The notes below the pieces were generated by a model. It did no database searches. It had not been told where the DNA came from and saw nothing but the letters and a program-made list of their open reading frames with translations. A DNA stretch of 38,328 nucleotides, from assembly GCF_030695085.1 (NCBI RefSeq), contig NZ_JAUYTS010000213.1, positions 1 to 38,328 on the forward strand, read 5' to 3'. The translations under genes were made by a program, and so were the position numbers. The stretch comes from Falsiroseomonas sp. (GTDB lineage Bacteria > Pseudomonadota > Alphaproteobacteria > Acetobacterales > Acetobacteraceae). Below, one piece after another: positions 8,045 through 17,257 of this stretch (position 1 is the first letter of the stretch; every line of letters begins with the position of its first letter).

Positions 8045-8541
8045 CAGGCGTCCCGCACCGTCACGTCGCGGGAGACGGGTTCGAGCAAAGTCTCGAAGCT
8101 CACCGGCTCCGGCACCGGATCGGCGCGCAGCACCGCATCCACCTTCAGCCGCAAGGCGCGGTCCAGCTCATTCTCCCCGCCCACCAGCTCGACGCGGATG
8201 GACATCAGCCGCGGTTCAAAGCGGCGGATCGTCGCCTCCACCTCCCGCGCCAGCGCCTCGCGCCGCGCCGGCACGGCATAGGCGCCGGAGGTGGCATCCG
8301 GGATGCCGTAGTTCAGCGGCGAGATTACCAGTTCCTCCAGCCCCGCCGGCACCGGGCGGCGGCGGCGGCGCGCGTTCAGCACCGCCTCCAGGTCCCGCCG
8401 CACGGCGCGGTGCAGCAATTCCAGCGCCACGGCGATGCTCGGCGGCGGCGGTTCCGGCGCGCCGGGGTCCGCATCCAGCAGCCGATCGAGCAGCGGCAGC
8501 CGCGCCCGATGCGCCGGGCCGCGGATGCGTGTCCCGCTCAT
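8044..8541 (-). CDS. tssE: T6SS baseplate protein TssE (gp25-like)
   Basis: This 165-residue protein is of the GPW/gp25 family: LLDRLLD near the N-terminus, a basic helix VRRDLEAVLNARRRRR, then LEELVISPLNYGIPD and VEATIRRFEPRLMSIRVEL, as in phage T4 gp25. TssE starts sheath polymerisation at the baseplate. The start at 8541 lies 16 nt after tagJ, and its stop overlaps tssF. Confidence 0.93.
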   Translation of the reverse strand: MSGTRIRGPAHRARLPLLDRLLDADPGAPEPPPPSIAVALELLHRAVRRDLEAVLNARRRRRPVPAGLEELVISPLNYGIPDATSGAYAVPARREALAREVEATIRRFEPRLMSIRVELVGGENELDRALRLKVDAVLRADPVPEPVSFETLLEPVSRDVTVRDA

Positions 8542-8557
8542 GGTGTGGCCTGCGCGC

Positions 8558-9346
8558 TCAATCGAACACCAGATTCGTCACGGCGGAGATCGCCAGCGCG
8601 TCATCCCCCGCCAGCAGCAGCCGCTGCCCGCGCCCGCGCACCGGACCATCCTCCGGATGCGTCCATTCCGTGACGCGGCCGAGCCTCAGCGGGTTCCCGG
8701 CTTCGGTGTGGGCGCCGAAATACAGCGCCGGCATGAACACCACGCCTTCCGTGCTGTCCTTCAGCTCGATCGCGCAGCGGCGCCAAAACAGGTCGCGCGG
8801 CCGGCGCGGCGGGTCGAAGCTCAGCGACCGCACGCGCTCCACCGGCACCAGCATGTGGTCGCCGGCGGTGGTCAGCACCTCGAACTCCGCGGCGAACAGG
8901 TCATCCGCGTCGCGCAGATCGTCGAAGGGGGTGTCGTCGGCGCGGCCGGGCGCGCGGGGGCGGAACGATTCAATTTCCTCCGCCGCCGCAGTCGCCGCCT
9001 CAACCTCGCCCGCGCGCAGCAGCACGCGGGCGCGGAGTGCGGCCTGCTGCGCCGCGGTCGCGTCATCGCCCTGGTATTTCGGCGCGCGGCCTTCGCCGAG
9101 CACCTGGCCGCGCACCACCTCCGCCCGCAGCAGCTTGCGGAATTCCAGCACCGCCGGGTTGGGCTCCCGCAGCGCCGCCGCATCCAGCATGCGGTCGGCG
9201 CGCTCGGCTTCCCCGGCATAGAGCATCAGCTCCGCCAGCAGCCAGCGCGCATCCGAATCGGCCGGCGCGGCCTTCACCGCGGCGGTGGCGGCGGCCAGCG
9301 CCGCGGCCAGGTCGCCGGCATGGAAGGCATCCCCTGCGGTGGTCAT
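8558..9346 (-). CDS. tagJ: T6SS accessory protein TagJ (ImpE/SciE type)
   Basis: This 262-residue protein has an N-terminal TPR-like helical region (FHAGDLAAALAAATAAVKAAP, DARWLLAELMLYAGEAERAD) and the C-terminal ImpE/SciE domain with DDLFAAEFEVLTTAGDHMLVP, IELKDSTEGVVFMPALYFG and GRGQRLLLAGDDA. In Pseudomonas aeruginosa TagJ binds the TssB N-terminus and ClpV and modulates sheath disassembly. Its position between tssC2 and tssE matches impE of the rhizobial imp locus. It follows an 82-nt gap holding a hairpin. Confidence 0.9.
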   Translation of the reverse strand: MTTAGDAFHAGDLAAALAAATAAVKAAPADSDARWLLAELMLYAGEAERADRMLDAAALREPNPAVLEFRKLLRAEVVRGQVLGEGRAPKYQGDDATAAQQAALRARVLLRAGEVEAATAAAEEIESFRPRAPGRADDTPFDDLRDADDLFAAEFEVLTTAGDHMLVPVERVRSLSFDPPRRPRDLFWRRCAIELKDSTEGVVFMPALYFGAHTEAGNPLRLGRVTEWTHPEDGPVRGRGQRLLLAGDDALAISAVTNLVFD

Positions 9347-9375
9347 TCTGGGCGTTTCCTCAGTTGGAAAATTCG

Positions 9376-9403
9376 CGCAGAGCCCAGCCTAGGCTGCCCT
9401 GCG
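9376..9403 (-). other. Hairpin with 12-bp perfect palindrome in the tssC2-tagJ gap (possible attenuator)
   Basis: CAGCCTAGGCTG (9385-9396) is a perfect palindrome, flanked by CGCAG/CTGCG arms (9376-9380, 9399-9403) that extend the stem. In the transcribed (-) direction it is followed after a few bases by GAATTTTCC. That is weakly like a rho-independent terminator and could give partial read-through into tagJ. It could instead be a protein-binding site. Confidence 0.45.
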
Positions 9404-9428
9404 CCGGAAAATGTTTCACGCCGCTGCG

Positions 9429-10943
9429 TCATGCCGCATTCCTGCGGGGGGCGAATTCGGTGGTCAGCCGGAAGGCCGCGCCCACCTCGTCCAGCTGGTG
9501 ATGCGGGCGCAGATGCACGGTGCAGCCATAGACGCCGGGTTTGTCGCGCCGTTCGCGCACTTCCACCTTCGCATCCATCAGCGGATATTTCGCCGTGACC
9601 TCCGCCCCGCCGGAGCCAAGCCCGCTGACGAAGCGGTCCAGCCAGCGCTGCAATTCATACTCCACCTCCGGCGCCTCGCGGGAGGAACCCACCATGTCCC
9701 TCCCCATCAGCTTGATGCAATGCGCGAAACGGCTGACGCAGAGCAGGGTGTTGATCTGGGTGGACAGGCGCTGGTTCGCATCTGCGACGGCGCTGTTCAT
9801 GCGGGGCGGGCGGTGCAGCGCGGGCAGCGCGCCGAAGCTCGCCTCGGCCAGCCCCTCCAGCGCCGAAAGCGGCACCAGGCGGCCATCGCTGATCTGGCGT
9901 TCCTGCTCATCCGTCAGCGCGAGATCGAGCGGCGCGCGCGGCGGCGGGCCGGGCGGGTCGGAGGGGAAGCGTTCATAGGGCAGGCCATCCAGCACGCCGC
10001 CGATCGCATCCTCCTGCGGCTCCGCCCCGCGCACCTCGCCGGGCCAGGCGTAGCGGTCGAAGGCGCGCACCGCGGCGGCGGCCAGCCCATAGACCGGCGT
10101 GGTCCAGACCCGCTGTTCGGCGCCCGCGGCATGGCCGCGATAGCGGAAGCGATCGACGCGGCTGCCATCATCCGGCCAGGGCGCGCGGCCCAGCACGCGC
10201 GGCAGCGCGACGCAAAGAAAGCGCATATCCTCCAGCGCCGCCGCATTGCGCCAGCGCGCATGTTCCGGGCCACCCAGCGCATCCGCCAGGTCGAAGGCCG
10301 GCGCCGCTTCCGCGAAGCTGTCGAGGCCGACCAGCGCCGGAGAGGCCGCGAATACGATGGGCGCGAAGGCCGCGGCCGCGATGGCGGCGAAGGCGGTCAG
10401 CGCGCCCACATCATCGGTCGGGTGGCCGGGTGCGGGCAGGTGGCGGATTTCGTAATCGGCCGCGATCAGGCCGAAGGGCTCGCCGCCGGCGATGCCGAAT
10501 TCCCGCTCATAGATCGCCTTGAAGACCTGGCTCTGGTCGAATTCCACCGCGCGTTCCAGGTCCCGGCACAGCTCCGTCCAGCGCGCCGAGAGCAGTTTCA
10601 GCCGCACCTTGCCGCCGGCCGCCGGCAGCCGGTCCACCAGCCAGGCCAGGCCGCGCCAGGACCCTTCCAGTCGCCGCAGCCGGGCCGCATGCAGCACGGC
10701 ATCGAGCTGCGCCGACAGCATCGCATCGAGCGCCGCGATATCGCGGTCCAGCGCGCCGCGCAGCGCCTCCGCCGGGAAGGGATCGCGGGCCAGCACCGCC
10801 AGCCGCGCTTCCCCGAACCAGCCACGAAGAAGCTGCGCGCTATCAACCTCGGCCAGCAACGCCGCCAGCCCCTCGGCCGCCGGATTGCGGCCGAGGAATC
10901 GCCCGGCCAGCACCGCATCGCGCAACGGCGTGGCCGGATCCAT
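9429..10943 (-). CDS. Second TssC-like sheath protein (TssC2, ImpD type)
   Basis: This 504-residue paralogue of the neighbouring TssC keeps the family landmarks: [80 protein letters not shown] (cited here in parts), and a C-terminal DKPGVYGCTVHLRPHHQLDE. It is more divergent than TssC and carries a distinct N-terminus. Tandem tssC genes are known from the Rhizobium imp locus (impC/impD) and from Agrobacterium (tssC40/tssC41). It may form a capping or initiating form of the sheath. It follows tssC by 3 nt. Confidence 0.88.
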   Translation of the reverse strand: MDPATPLRDAVLAGRFLGRNPAAEGLAALLAEVDSAQLLRGWFGEARLAVLARDPFPAEALRGALDRDIAALDAMLSAQLDAVLHAARLRRLEGSWRGLAWLVDRLPAAGGKVRLKLLSARWTELCRDLERAVEFDQSQVFKAIYEREFGIAGGEPFGLIAADYEIRHLPAPGHPTDDVGALTAFAAIAAAAFAPIVFAASPALVGLDSFAEAAPAFDLADALGGPEHARWRNAAALEDMRFLCVALPRVLGRAPWPDDGSRVDRFRYRGHAAGAEQRVWTTPVYGLAAAAVRAFDRYAWPGEVRGAEPQEDAIGGVLDGLPYERFPSDPPGPPPRAPLDLALTDEQERQISDGRLVPLSALEGLAEASFGALPALHRPPRMNSAVADANQRLSTQINTLLCVSRFAHCIKLMGRDMVGSSREAPEVEYELQRWLDRFVSGLGSGGAEVTAKYPLMDAKVEVRERRDKPGVYGCTVHLRPHHQLDEVGAAFRLTTEFAPRRNAA

Positions 10944-10946
10944 GGC

Positions 10947-12440
10947 TCAGGACTTCTGCGGAATCCGCGCGACCATCCGCATCGAGGTGGTGAGTTCCTC
11001 CATCTGCAACCACGGCCGCAGATGCGCCACTGCGTTGTAGACGCCGGGCTTGCCGGGCACTTCCTTCACCTCGATCTGCGCCTCGCGCAGCGGATACTTC
11101 GCGCGCGCTTCCTGGCCCGCGCCCTCCATCGGATTGACGAAATTCTGGATCCAGCGGTTGAGCCAGACCTCGCAATCGGATGCCTCCATGAAGGAGCCGA
11201 TCTTGTCCCGCGCCATCACCTTCAGGTAGTGCGCGAAACGGCTCGTCGCCATCATGTAGGGCAGGCGGGCGGAGATGGCGGCATTCGCCGTCGCTTCCGG
11301 CCGGTCGTACTTCTTGGGCTTCTGCGCCGACTGCGAGCCGAAGAACACGGCATAGTCGGTGTTCTTGTAGTGGCACAAAGGCAGGAAGCCGAGGCCGGAC
11401 AGCTCCGCCTCGCGCCGGTCGGTGATGCCGATCTCCGTCGGGCACTTCGCATCCGCATCGCCATCGTCACTGGTAAAGGTGTGGTTCGGCAAATTGGAGA
11501 CCTTGCCGCCGCCCTCCGCGCCGCGGATCGCGGTGCAGAAGCCGTATTGCGCGAAGGCATCCGTCAGCCGCGCCGCCTTCACATAGGCCGCGTTCATCCA
11601 GCAATAGTCGTGGTGCCCCTGCGCCTGGGCCGAGCCATCGGCATTGCGCGGCGCCTCCTCATAGTCGAATTCCTCGATCGGCTTGGTCGCCGCGCCATAG
11701 GGCAGGCGGGCGATGACGCGCGGCATGACCAGGGCCACGAAGCGCGCATCCTCCGTCTCCCGGAAGGACCGCCACTTGGCGTATTCCTGCGTCTCGAAGA
11801 TCTTTGCCAAGTCGCGCGGCTTCGACAGCTCGCGCCAGTCCTCGAAGCCGAACATGCCGGCGCCGACGCCGGAGATGAACGGCGCGAAGGCCCCGGCCGC
11901 GACGTTGGAGATCAGCCGCAGCGTCTCCACGTCATCCGGATGCGCGGTCCATTCATAGTCACCGACCAGCGCGCCATAGGGCTCGCCGCCCGGGGTGCCG
12001 AACTCATTCTCGTAGATCTTCTTGAACAGGCCGGACTGGTCGAACTCCACCGCGCGTTGCAGGTCGCGCGACAGGTCCTTCTTGCTGGCCTGCAACATGC
12101 GGATCTTGAGGCTGGTGCCGGTCTCGCTGTTCATCACCAGGTAGTTCAGCCCGCGCCAGGAGCCTTCGAGCTTGGTGAAGCGCGGATGGTGCATCACTTG
12201 GTTGAGCTGCTCGCTCACCTTGGCGTCGATCGCGGCGATGGCGCGGTCGAAGGTCTGGCTCAGGTTGCGGCTGAAGGTGACGGTGCCCTTCAGCGCTTCC
12301 TCGGTCAGCGCCTTGATCAGTTCCTGCGCCCGGTCGCGCTCGGTCTGCTTGGTGGCACCGATCACCTGGTCCAGCAGGCCGAGGCCGCCGTCTTCGGTGG
12401 TGGTTGAGGCACCGCCCGGTTGTGACTGCGTCGCGCTCAT
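10947..12440 (-). CDS. tssC: T6SS contractile sheath large subunit TssC (VipB/ImpC)
   Basis: This 497-residue protein shows classic TssC motifs: [78 protein letters not shown] and the C-terminal [19 protein letters not shown]. With TssB it forms the helical contractile sheath around the Hcp tube. It lies 3 nt after tssB and 3 nt before the tssC2 paralogue, a strict co-transcribed trio. Confidence 0.97.
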   Translation of the reverse strand: MSATQSQPGGASTTTEDGGLGLLDQVIGATKQTERDRAQELIKALTEEALKGTVTFSRNLSQTFDRAIAAIDAKVSEQLNQVMHHPRFTKLEGSWRGLNYLVMNSETGTSLKIRMLQASKKDLSRDLQRAVEFDQSGLFKKIYENEFGTPGGEPYGALVGDYEWTAHPDDVETLRLISNVAAGAFAPFISGVGAGMFGFEDWRELSKPRDLAKIFETQEYAKWRSFRETEDARFVALVMPRVIARLPYGAATKPIEEFDYEEAPRNADGSAQAQGHHDYCWMNAAYVKAARLTDAFAQYGFCTAIRGAEGGGKVSNLPNHTFTSDDGDADAKCPTEIGITDRREAELSGLGFLPLCHYKNTDYAVFFGSQSAQKPKKYDRPEATANAAISARLPYMMATSRFAHYLKVMARDKIGSFMEASDCEVWLNRWIQNFVNPMEGAGQEARAKYPLREAQIEVKEVPGKPGVYNAVAHLRPWLQMEELTTSMRMVARIPQKS

Positions 12441-12443
12441 CGC

Positions 12444-12962
12444 TCAGCCCTCCTTCTTGTCGAGGCCAAGCTCGGCGGACAATGCGTCGAGCTTCGACTT
12501 GTCGTTCAGCACCTGCTCCAGCAGGCTTTCCAGCTCGTCGGAGCGATCCACCTTGCTCATCAGGTCGCGCAGCTTGGCGCGGGTTTCCAGCAGGGCCTTC
12601 AGCGCCGGCACCTGCTCGGCCACCTTCGCCGGCTCGAAATCCTCCATCGACTTGAATTTCAGGTTCACCGCCATCTGGCTGCCATCGCCGGCCAGGGTGT
12701 TGTCCACCTTCAGGTTCAGCCCGGGCGCGATGCGCGCCATGACGTCGTTGAAATTGTCCCGGTCGATCTGGACGAATTTCCGGTCGGCCAACGGCTTCAG
12801 CGGCTCCGTCGGGTCCCCGGCATAATCGCCCATCACGCCGACCACGAAGGGCAGTTCCCGCACGATGGCGGCGCCCTCGGTCTCGACTTCATAGGTGATG
12901 TGCACGCGCGGCTTGCGCACGCGCGCCAGCTTGTCATGGACGCTTGTCATGGCGTTTTCCAT
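12444..12962 (-). CDS. tssB: T6SS contractile sheath small subunit TssB (VipA/ImpB)
   Basis: This 172-residue protein has the TssB hallmarks: [44 protein letters not shown] and a helical C-terminus ([20 protein letters not shown]). It forms the protomer of the contractile sheath with TssC; the C-terminal helix contacts ClpV or TagJ in related systems. Two ATGs are possible: 12962, with AGGG almost adjacent, and 12950, which gives [16 protein letters not shown]. The first is listed but the second is nearly as likely. The 184-nt leader before it holds a promoter-like pair and a tandem repeat. Confidence 0.95.
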   Translation of the reverse strand: MENAMTSVHDKLARVRKPRVHITYEVETEGAAIVRELPFVVGVMGDYAGDPTEPLKPLADRKFVQIDRDNFNDVMARIAPGLNLKVDNTLAGDGSQMAVNLKFKSMEDFEPAKVAEQVPALKALLETRAKLRDLMSKVDRSDELESLLEQVLNDKSKLDALSAELGLDKKEG

Positions 12963-13040
12963 ACCCTCGGGTTGAACGTACCGGTCTTGACCGTGTCGGG
13001 TCGCAGGTAATCGCGACCGAAGCCGTTGCCATGTCGGCAG

Positions 13041-13068
13041 ATAACGCTTTCGGTGCCCGGCGCGTCAA
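13041..13068 (-). promoter_or_regulatory. Candidate sigma70-type promoter for tssBC
   Basis: On the - strand TTGACG (13063-13068, five of six matches to the -35 consensus) lies 16 bp upstream of CGTTAT (13041-13046, three of six to the -10). It lies about 80 nt before the tssB start, in the only sizeable gap between tssA and tssB. The -35 is good and the -10 is poor, so this is a suggestion only. Confidence 0.35.
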
Positions 13069-13086
13069 CCTTTGCGGGTGTGCGTC

Positions 13087-13140
13087 GTGCCGAAGGCGCG
13101 CCATGCTGGTGGCGTGCCGAGGGCGCGCCATGCTGGTGGC
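13087..13140. repeat. Two tandem 27-bp repeats between tssA and tssB
   Basis: Two adjacent 27-bp copies (13087-13113 and 13114-13140) differ at one base. Each contains the palindrome GGCGCGCC followed by ATGCTGGTGGC. They end 6 nt before the tssA stop codon complement. A 12-base core (GGCGCGCCTTCG on the - strand) recurs in the tssF-tssG gap, which hints at a dispersed intergenic repeat family. Confidence 0.8.
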
Positions 13141-13146
13141 GCGGGC

Positions 13147-14259
13147 TCATTCCGAAAGCTCCTCCGGCCGGATGCCGAGGCGGGCCAGCAGGCCGTGCCG
13201 CGCCTCGGTGTCCGGCAGAACCTCGGCCAGCAATTCAGCCAGCGTCATCCGTCCGCGCCGCACCGCCTCATCCAGCGTATAGGACAGGGGCGAATGCGGT
13301 TCGGTGCGCCGAAAATATTCGGCGATGCGGCCCAGCTCCCGCAGCGCATCCTCCCGGCTCGCCAGCACGGCCGGGCCGCCGGGGGCTGCCACCGGCGCGG
13401 CGGCTGCCGTGCCGGCTGCCGGCGCCGGGGCGGCAGCGGCGGCCACCGGGGCCACCTCCGCCGGCGCGCCACCGAGGCTGCCCACCACCTCGATAATCCG
13501 GTCCAGCAGCCGCGTGACATTGCGGGTGGCGGGGGCCTCGCTGCCGAAGCGGTTGTCGGTGGCCTGCTCCATCGCCAGCCAGGTGTCGCGCGCCGTGGTG
13601 GCGGCCTGGCCGACGCCGCTCAGGAAGGCCCGGTCCATCCGCGCCTCGGCCTGCAGGGTCGCCAGTTCCGGCACGCCCGCCGCGCGCCGTGCGGCCAGGC
13701 GTTCCTCATTGACGATCCCGGCCGTCTCCTCCGCCTGGTCCCATTGGTAAAGGCCGAGCGGGGTGCCATCGGTGCGGCGGAACAGCGGCAGGCGGCGCAG
13801 CGGTTGCATCACCGTGCCGTCGCTGCCGCTGCCGGCGAGCCCGCCGATCGGCGCGGCGCGGGCATCCAGCCCATCCTCATCGGGCTGCGGAAAACCGGCA
13901 TCCCAATACTGTTCGCAAAGCCCAGTAATGAGCTTTGCCCCGGCGGCGAGACCACCCAATCCCGCCTGGCGCACCAGCGCCTCCGTCAGCCAGGCCGCAA
14001 CCTCGAAATCCTTGGAGCGCGTGGCCAGCGCTTCCTGTCCGATGCGCGCCACGTCGCGCCAGGCCTCCGCGGGCGGGCTTTCCGTGTCTCCCTCGCTGTC
14101 GCGCGCCCGTTCCTCGGCACGTGCCGCGGCGCGGGCATCACGCAGGCGCTGATAGGGCGAGGTGGGGGAGAAGTCGCCGCGCAGATCCGCCCCGGCGCCA
14201 CCCTCGCCGGAGTCGAGCGGCGCCAGCAGCGCCTCCAGGTCGATTGGATCTTCGGACAC
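13147..14259 (-). CDS. tssA: T6SS protein TssA (ImpA N-terminal domain)
   Basis: This predicted 370-residue protein begins with the ImpA_N-type sequence IDLEALLAPLDSGEGGAGADLR...SPYQRLRDARAAARAEERA. Its middle helical part contains LGGLAAGAKLITGLCEQYWD. After an Ala/Pro linker (about residues 262-295) comes a short C-terminal domain with REDALRELGRIAEYFRRTEPHSPLSY and GRMTLAELLAEVLPD. TssA proteins coordinate baseplate and tail-tube/sheath assembly. I chose the GTG at 14259 because AAGGGAG lies 6 nt upstream and the family N-terminus starts there; the frame continues open to 14391 without family-like sequence. It heads the left string, divergent from clpV. Confidence 0.9.
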   Translation of the reverse strand: MSEDPIDLEALLAPLDSGEGGAGADLRGDFSPTSPYQRLRDARAAARAEERARDSEGDTESPPAEAWRDVARIGQEALATRSKDFEVAAWLTEALVRQAGLGGLAAGAKLITGLCEQYWDAGFPQPDEDGLDARAAPIGGLAGSGSDGTVMQPLRRLPLFRRTDGTPLGLYQWDQAEETAGIVNEERLAARRAAGVPELATLQAEARMDRAFLSGVGQAATTARDTWLAMEQATDNRFGSEAPATRNVTRLLDRIIEVVGSLGGAPAEVAPVAAAAAPAPAAGTAAAAPVAAPGGPAVLASREDALRELGRIAEYFRRTEPHSPLSYTLDEAVRRGRMTLAELLAEVLPDTEARHGLLARLGIRPEELSE

Positions 14260-14536
14260 CAGCCACTCCCTTGGTCGTCGCGTGCCGAAGCGAGGCTGCC
14301 CCGCAACCGCCACGCCATTCTGCCGCAGCTTCAAGTCGTCGCGATACCTCCAGGTGAGGATCATGAAACGCCACGAAACGTGGCGAAACACGTTCCACCC
14401 CCGTCGCTGGCATTGTGGACACCTGTGCTACCGCTGATTAGCCTGCGGCCTCGAAACGGCTTTCGCCATGCGAGGGCCCTTTCGTTAAGGCCCGGCGGTT
14501 AACGTCCGGTGCAGGACCCGAGGAGCGAACCGTCAC
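14260..14536. promoter_or_regulatory. Divergent tssA/clpV promoter region
   Basis: This 277-bp gene-free stretch separates the two outward-facing T6SS units, so promoters for both are expected here. It holds three phased GAAAC repeats and an inverted repeat (14365-14394, listed separately). A weak pair TTGTGG (14413-14418) and GATTAG (14436-14441) with 17-bp spacing faces clpV. I see no convincing sigma54 (-24/-12) element. Confidence 0.5.
14365..14394. promoter_or_regulatory. Phased GAAAC direct repeats with embedded inverted repeat (candidate operator)
   Basis: GAAAC occurs at 14365-14369, 14375-14379 and 14385-14389, exactly 10 bp apart. The same stretch contains the perfect inverted repeat CGCCACG-AAA-CGTGGCG (14369-14385). 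Helical phasing in a divergent promoter region suggests binding of an oligomeric regulator to one face of the DNA. Confidence 0.45.
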
Positions 14537-17191
14537 ATGGTGGCTGTGGACCTGAAATCCGTTGTCGGACGGCTGAGCGATATCTGCCGCCGGCAGGTGG
14601 AGGCGGCCGCCGGGCTGACACTTTCGCGCAGCCACTACAATGTGGAGATCGAGCATGTGCTGCTGAAGCTGGTCGAGACCAGCGGCAGCGACATCGCCCA
14701 TATCCTCCGCAAGCTGGAGGTTGATGCCGGCAAGGTGGCCGCGGAGCTCACCAAGGCGCTCGACCGGCTTCGCACAGGCAATGCCCGCGCCCCGGCGCTG
14801 TCGCCCGATATCGTCGCCTGGCTGCGGGAAGCCTGGCTGATCGCCTCGCTCGAAGCCAATGTCTCCCGCATCCGCAGCGGCCACATGCTTGCGGCGATGC
14901 TGGCGGATGACGCGCTGGCGCGCACGCTGCGTGACAGTTCGCCGACACTCGCCGCCGTGCCCGCGGACCGCGTGCGCCGCAACCTGGCCGAGCTGACCAG
15001 CGGCAGCGAGGAAGCCACACAGGCCGAAGCGACGGCAACCGCGCCGGGCGCCGCACCGGCCGCCAGTGGCGCACCGCGCGGCGATGGCCCGCTGGAGCAA
15101 TTCTGCACCGACCTGACGGCGCAGGCGAAGGCGGGAAAGATCGACCCGATCCTCGGCCGCGACGCGGAAATCCGCCAAATGGTGGATATCCTGACCCGCC
15201 GCCGGCAGAACAACCCGATCCTCACCGGCGAACCCGGCGTCGGCAAGACGGCGGTGGTGGAAGGCCTGGCGCTACGGATCGCGCAGGGTGACGTGCCGGC
15301 GGCGCTGCGCGGCGTGAAGCTGATGTCGCTCGACCTCGGCCTGTTGCAGGCCGGCGCGGGCGTGAAGGGCGAGTTCGAGAATCGCCTCAAGGGTGTCATC
15401 GACACGGTGAAGGCGTCACCGACGCCGATCGTCATGTTCATCGACGAGGCGCATACGCTGATCGGCGCCGGAGGCCAGGCCGGGCAGAACGATGCCGCGA
15501 ACCTGCTGAAGCCGGCGCTTGCTCGCGGAGAATTGCGCTGCGTCGCCGCCACCACCTGGGCCGAGTACAAGAAGTATTTCGAGAAGGACGCGGCGCTGAC
15601 CCGCCGCTTCCAGGTGGTGAAGGTGGATGAACCGTCGGAGCCGCTGGCCATGGCCATGCTGCGCGGCCTGGTCGCGACGCTGGAGAAGCATCACGGCGTC
15701 CGCATCCTGGACGAGGCGATCAGCGATGCGGTGAAGCTGTCGGCGCGCTTCATCCCCTCCCGCCAATTGCCGGACAAGGGCGTCTCGCTGCTGGATACCG
15801 CCTGCGCGCGCGTCTCGATGAGCCAGGCCTCCATCCCGGCGCCGATCGAGGATCGCACGCGGCGGCTGGAGATGATCGCGACCGAACTCGGCGCCGTCAG
15901 CCGCGAGAGCGCGACCGGCAGCGACCACGCCGCCCGCATCGCGGCGCTGGAGGCCGAGCGGGTGAAGGCGGAGGCTGAGCTTGGCGAGCTGAATGCGCGG
16001 TGGGAGGCTGAGAAAACCCTCGTCGCGAAGATCCGCGACCTGCGCCTGCAGGCCGAAACCGCGGCGCTGAACCTGACGCCGGAGGCACCCGCCACGGATG
16101 CCGGGCAGGTCCGCCAGGACCTCGCCGATGCGTCGAAGGAGTTGAAGGCGCTGCAAGGCGAAAATCCGCTGGTGCATCCGGTGGTCGACGGCCAGGCGGT
16201 GGCGGAGGTGGTGGCGACCTGGACCGGCATTCCGGTCGGCCGCATGGTGTCCGACGAGATCAGGACGGTGCTGAACCTGAAGCAGAAGCTGATGGAACGC
16301 GTCGTCGGCCAGGACCATGCGCTGGACGCCATCGCGCAGGCCATCCGCACCAGCCGCGCCGGCCTGACGGATCCCCGCAAGCCGATCGGCGTCTTCCTGA
16401 TGGCCGGCACCTCCGGCGTCGGCAAGACGGAGACCGCGCTGGCGGTGGCGGATCTGCTGTATGGCGGGGAGCAGAACCTCACCGTCATCAACATGTCCGA
16501 GTTCAAGGAGGAGCATAAGGTCTCGCTCCTCATGGGCTCGCCGCCCGGCTATGTCGGTTATGGCGAAGGCGGCGTGCTGACGGAAGCGGTGCGCCGCCGT
16601 CCCTATTCCGTGGTCCTGCTCGATGAGATGGAGAAGGCGCATCCCGGCGTGCAGGATGTGTTCTACCAGGTCTTCGACAAGGGCCAGATGAAGGATGGCG
16701 AGGGGCGGGACATCGATTTCCGCAACTGCGTCATCATCATGACCAGCAATGCCGGTACCGACACCATCGCGAAGCTCTGCGCGGACCCCGACACGGCGCC
16801 AGACCCGGAGCCTTTGCGTGAGGCGCTGCAGCCCGATCTGCTGAAGGTGTTCAAGCCGGCCTTCCTCGGCCGCTGCAACACCGTCATCTACTACCCGCTG
16901 GCGGATGCGGTGCTGAAAAGCATCTGCATCCTGAAGCTGCGCAGCATCGGCCGGCGGATGGTCGAAAGCTATGGCGTGCCGCTGGAATTCGATGATGCTG
17001 TGCCGGAGACCATCGTCTCCCGCTGCCGCGAAGTGGAATCCGGCGCGCGCAACATCGACAACATCCTCAGCCGCACCCTGCTGCCGGAGCTTTCCGCCGG
17101 CATCCTGGAACGGCTCGCGGCGGGGGGTGAGATCAACCGGGTGCAGGTCGGCATCAATGATGCTGGCGGCTTCCGGTACGACCTCGGCTGA
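14537..17191 (+). CDS. clpV: T6SS sheath-recycling AAA+ ATPase ClpV (TssH)
   Basis: This 884-residue Clp/Hsp100 ATPase has an N-terminal Clp_N domain (SHYNVEIEHVLLKLVE), NBD1 with Walker A GEPGVGKT (231-238) and Walker B IVMFIDEA (298-305), a coiled-coil M domain (about 440-540), and NBD2 with GTSGVGKT (624-631) and VVLLDEME (692-699). The N-domain and the T6SS context identify ClpV rather than ClpB. It unfolds contracted TssB/TssC sheath for reuse. The ATG at 14537 is preceded by AGGAG 11 nt upstream. It is divergent from tssA and precedes hcp by 66 nt. Confidence 0.97.
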   Translation: MVAVDLKSVVGRLSDICRRQVEAAAGLTLSRSHYNVEIEHVLLKLVETSGSDIAHILRKLEVDAGKVAAELTKALDRLRTGNARAPALSPDIVAWLREAWLIASLEANVSRIRSGHMLAAMLADDALARTLRDSSPTLAAVPADRVRRNLAELTSGSEEATQAEATATAPGAAPAASGAPRGDGPLEQFCTDLTAQAKAGKIDPILGRDAEIRQMVDILTRRRQNNPILTGEPGVGKTAVVEGLALRIAQGDVPAALRGVKLMSLDLGLLQAGAGVKGEFENRLKGVIDTVKASPTPIVMFIDEAHTLIGAGGQAGQNDAANLLKPALARGELRCVAATTWAEYKKYFEKDAALTRRFQVVKVDEPSEPLAMAMLRGLVATLEKHHGVRILDEAISDAVKLSARFIPSRQLPDKGVSLLDTACARVSMSQASIPAPIEDRTRRLEMIATELGAVSRESATGSDHAARIAALEAERVKAEAELGELNARWEAEKTLVAKIRDLRLQAETAALNLTPEAPATDAGQVRQDLADASKELKALQGENPLVHPVVDGQAVAEVVATWTGIPVGRMVSDEIRTVLNLKQKLMERVVGQDHALDAIAQAIRTSRAGLTDPRKPIGVFLMAGTSGVGKTETALAVADLLYGGEQNLTVINMSEFKEEHKVSLLMGSPPGYVGYGEGGVLTEAVRRRPYSVVLLDEMEKAHPGVQDVFYQVFDKGQMKDGEGRDIDFRNCVIIMTSNAGTDTIAKLCADPDTAPDPEPLREALQPDLLKVFKPAFLGRCNTVIYYPLADAVLKSICILKLRSIGRRMVESYGVPLEFDDAVPETIVSRCREVESGARNIDNILSRTLLPELSAGILERLAAGGEINRVQVGINDAGGFRYDLG

Positions 17192-17257
17192 TAGGCCCCG
17201 CCGCCGAGGCTGCTTGATTCGGGGAATGTTGGTCAACCACAGGCAAGGGACCGGACA

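Noticed and set aside
14260..14536. Sigma54 promoter for the T6SS operons
   Set aside because: No GG-N10-GC element close to the TGGCAC-N5-TTGC consensus was found.
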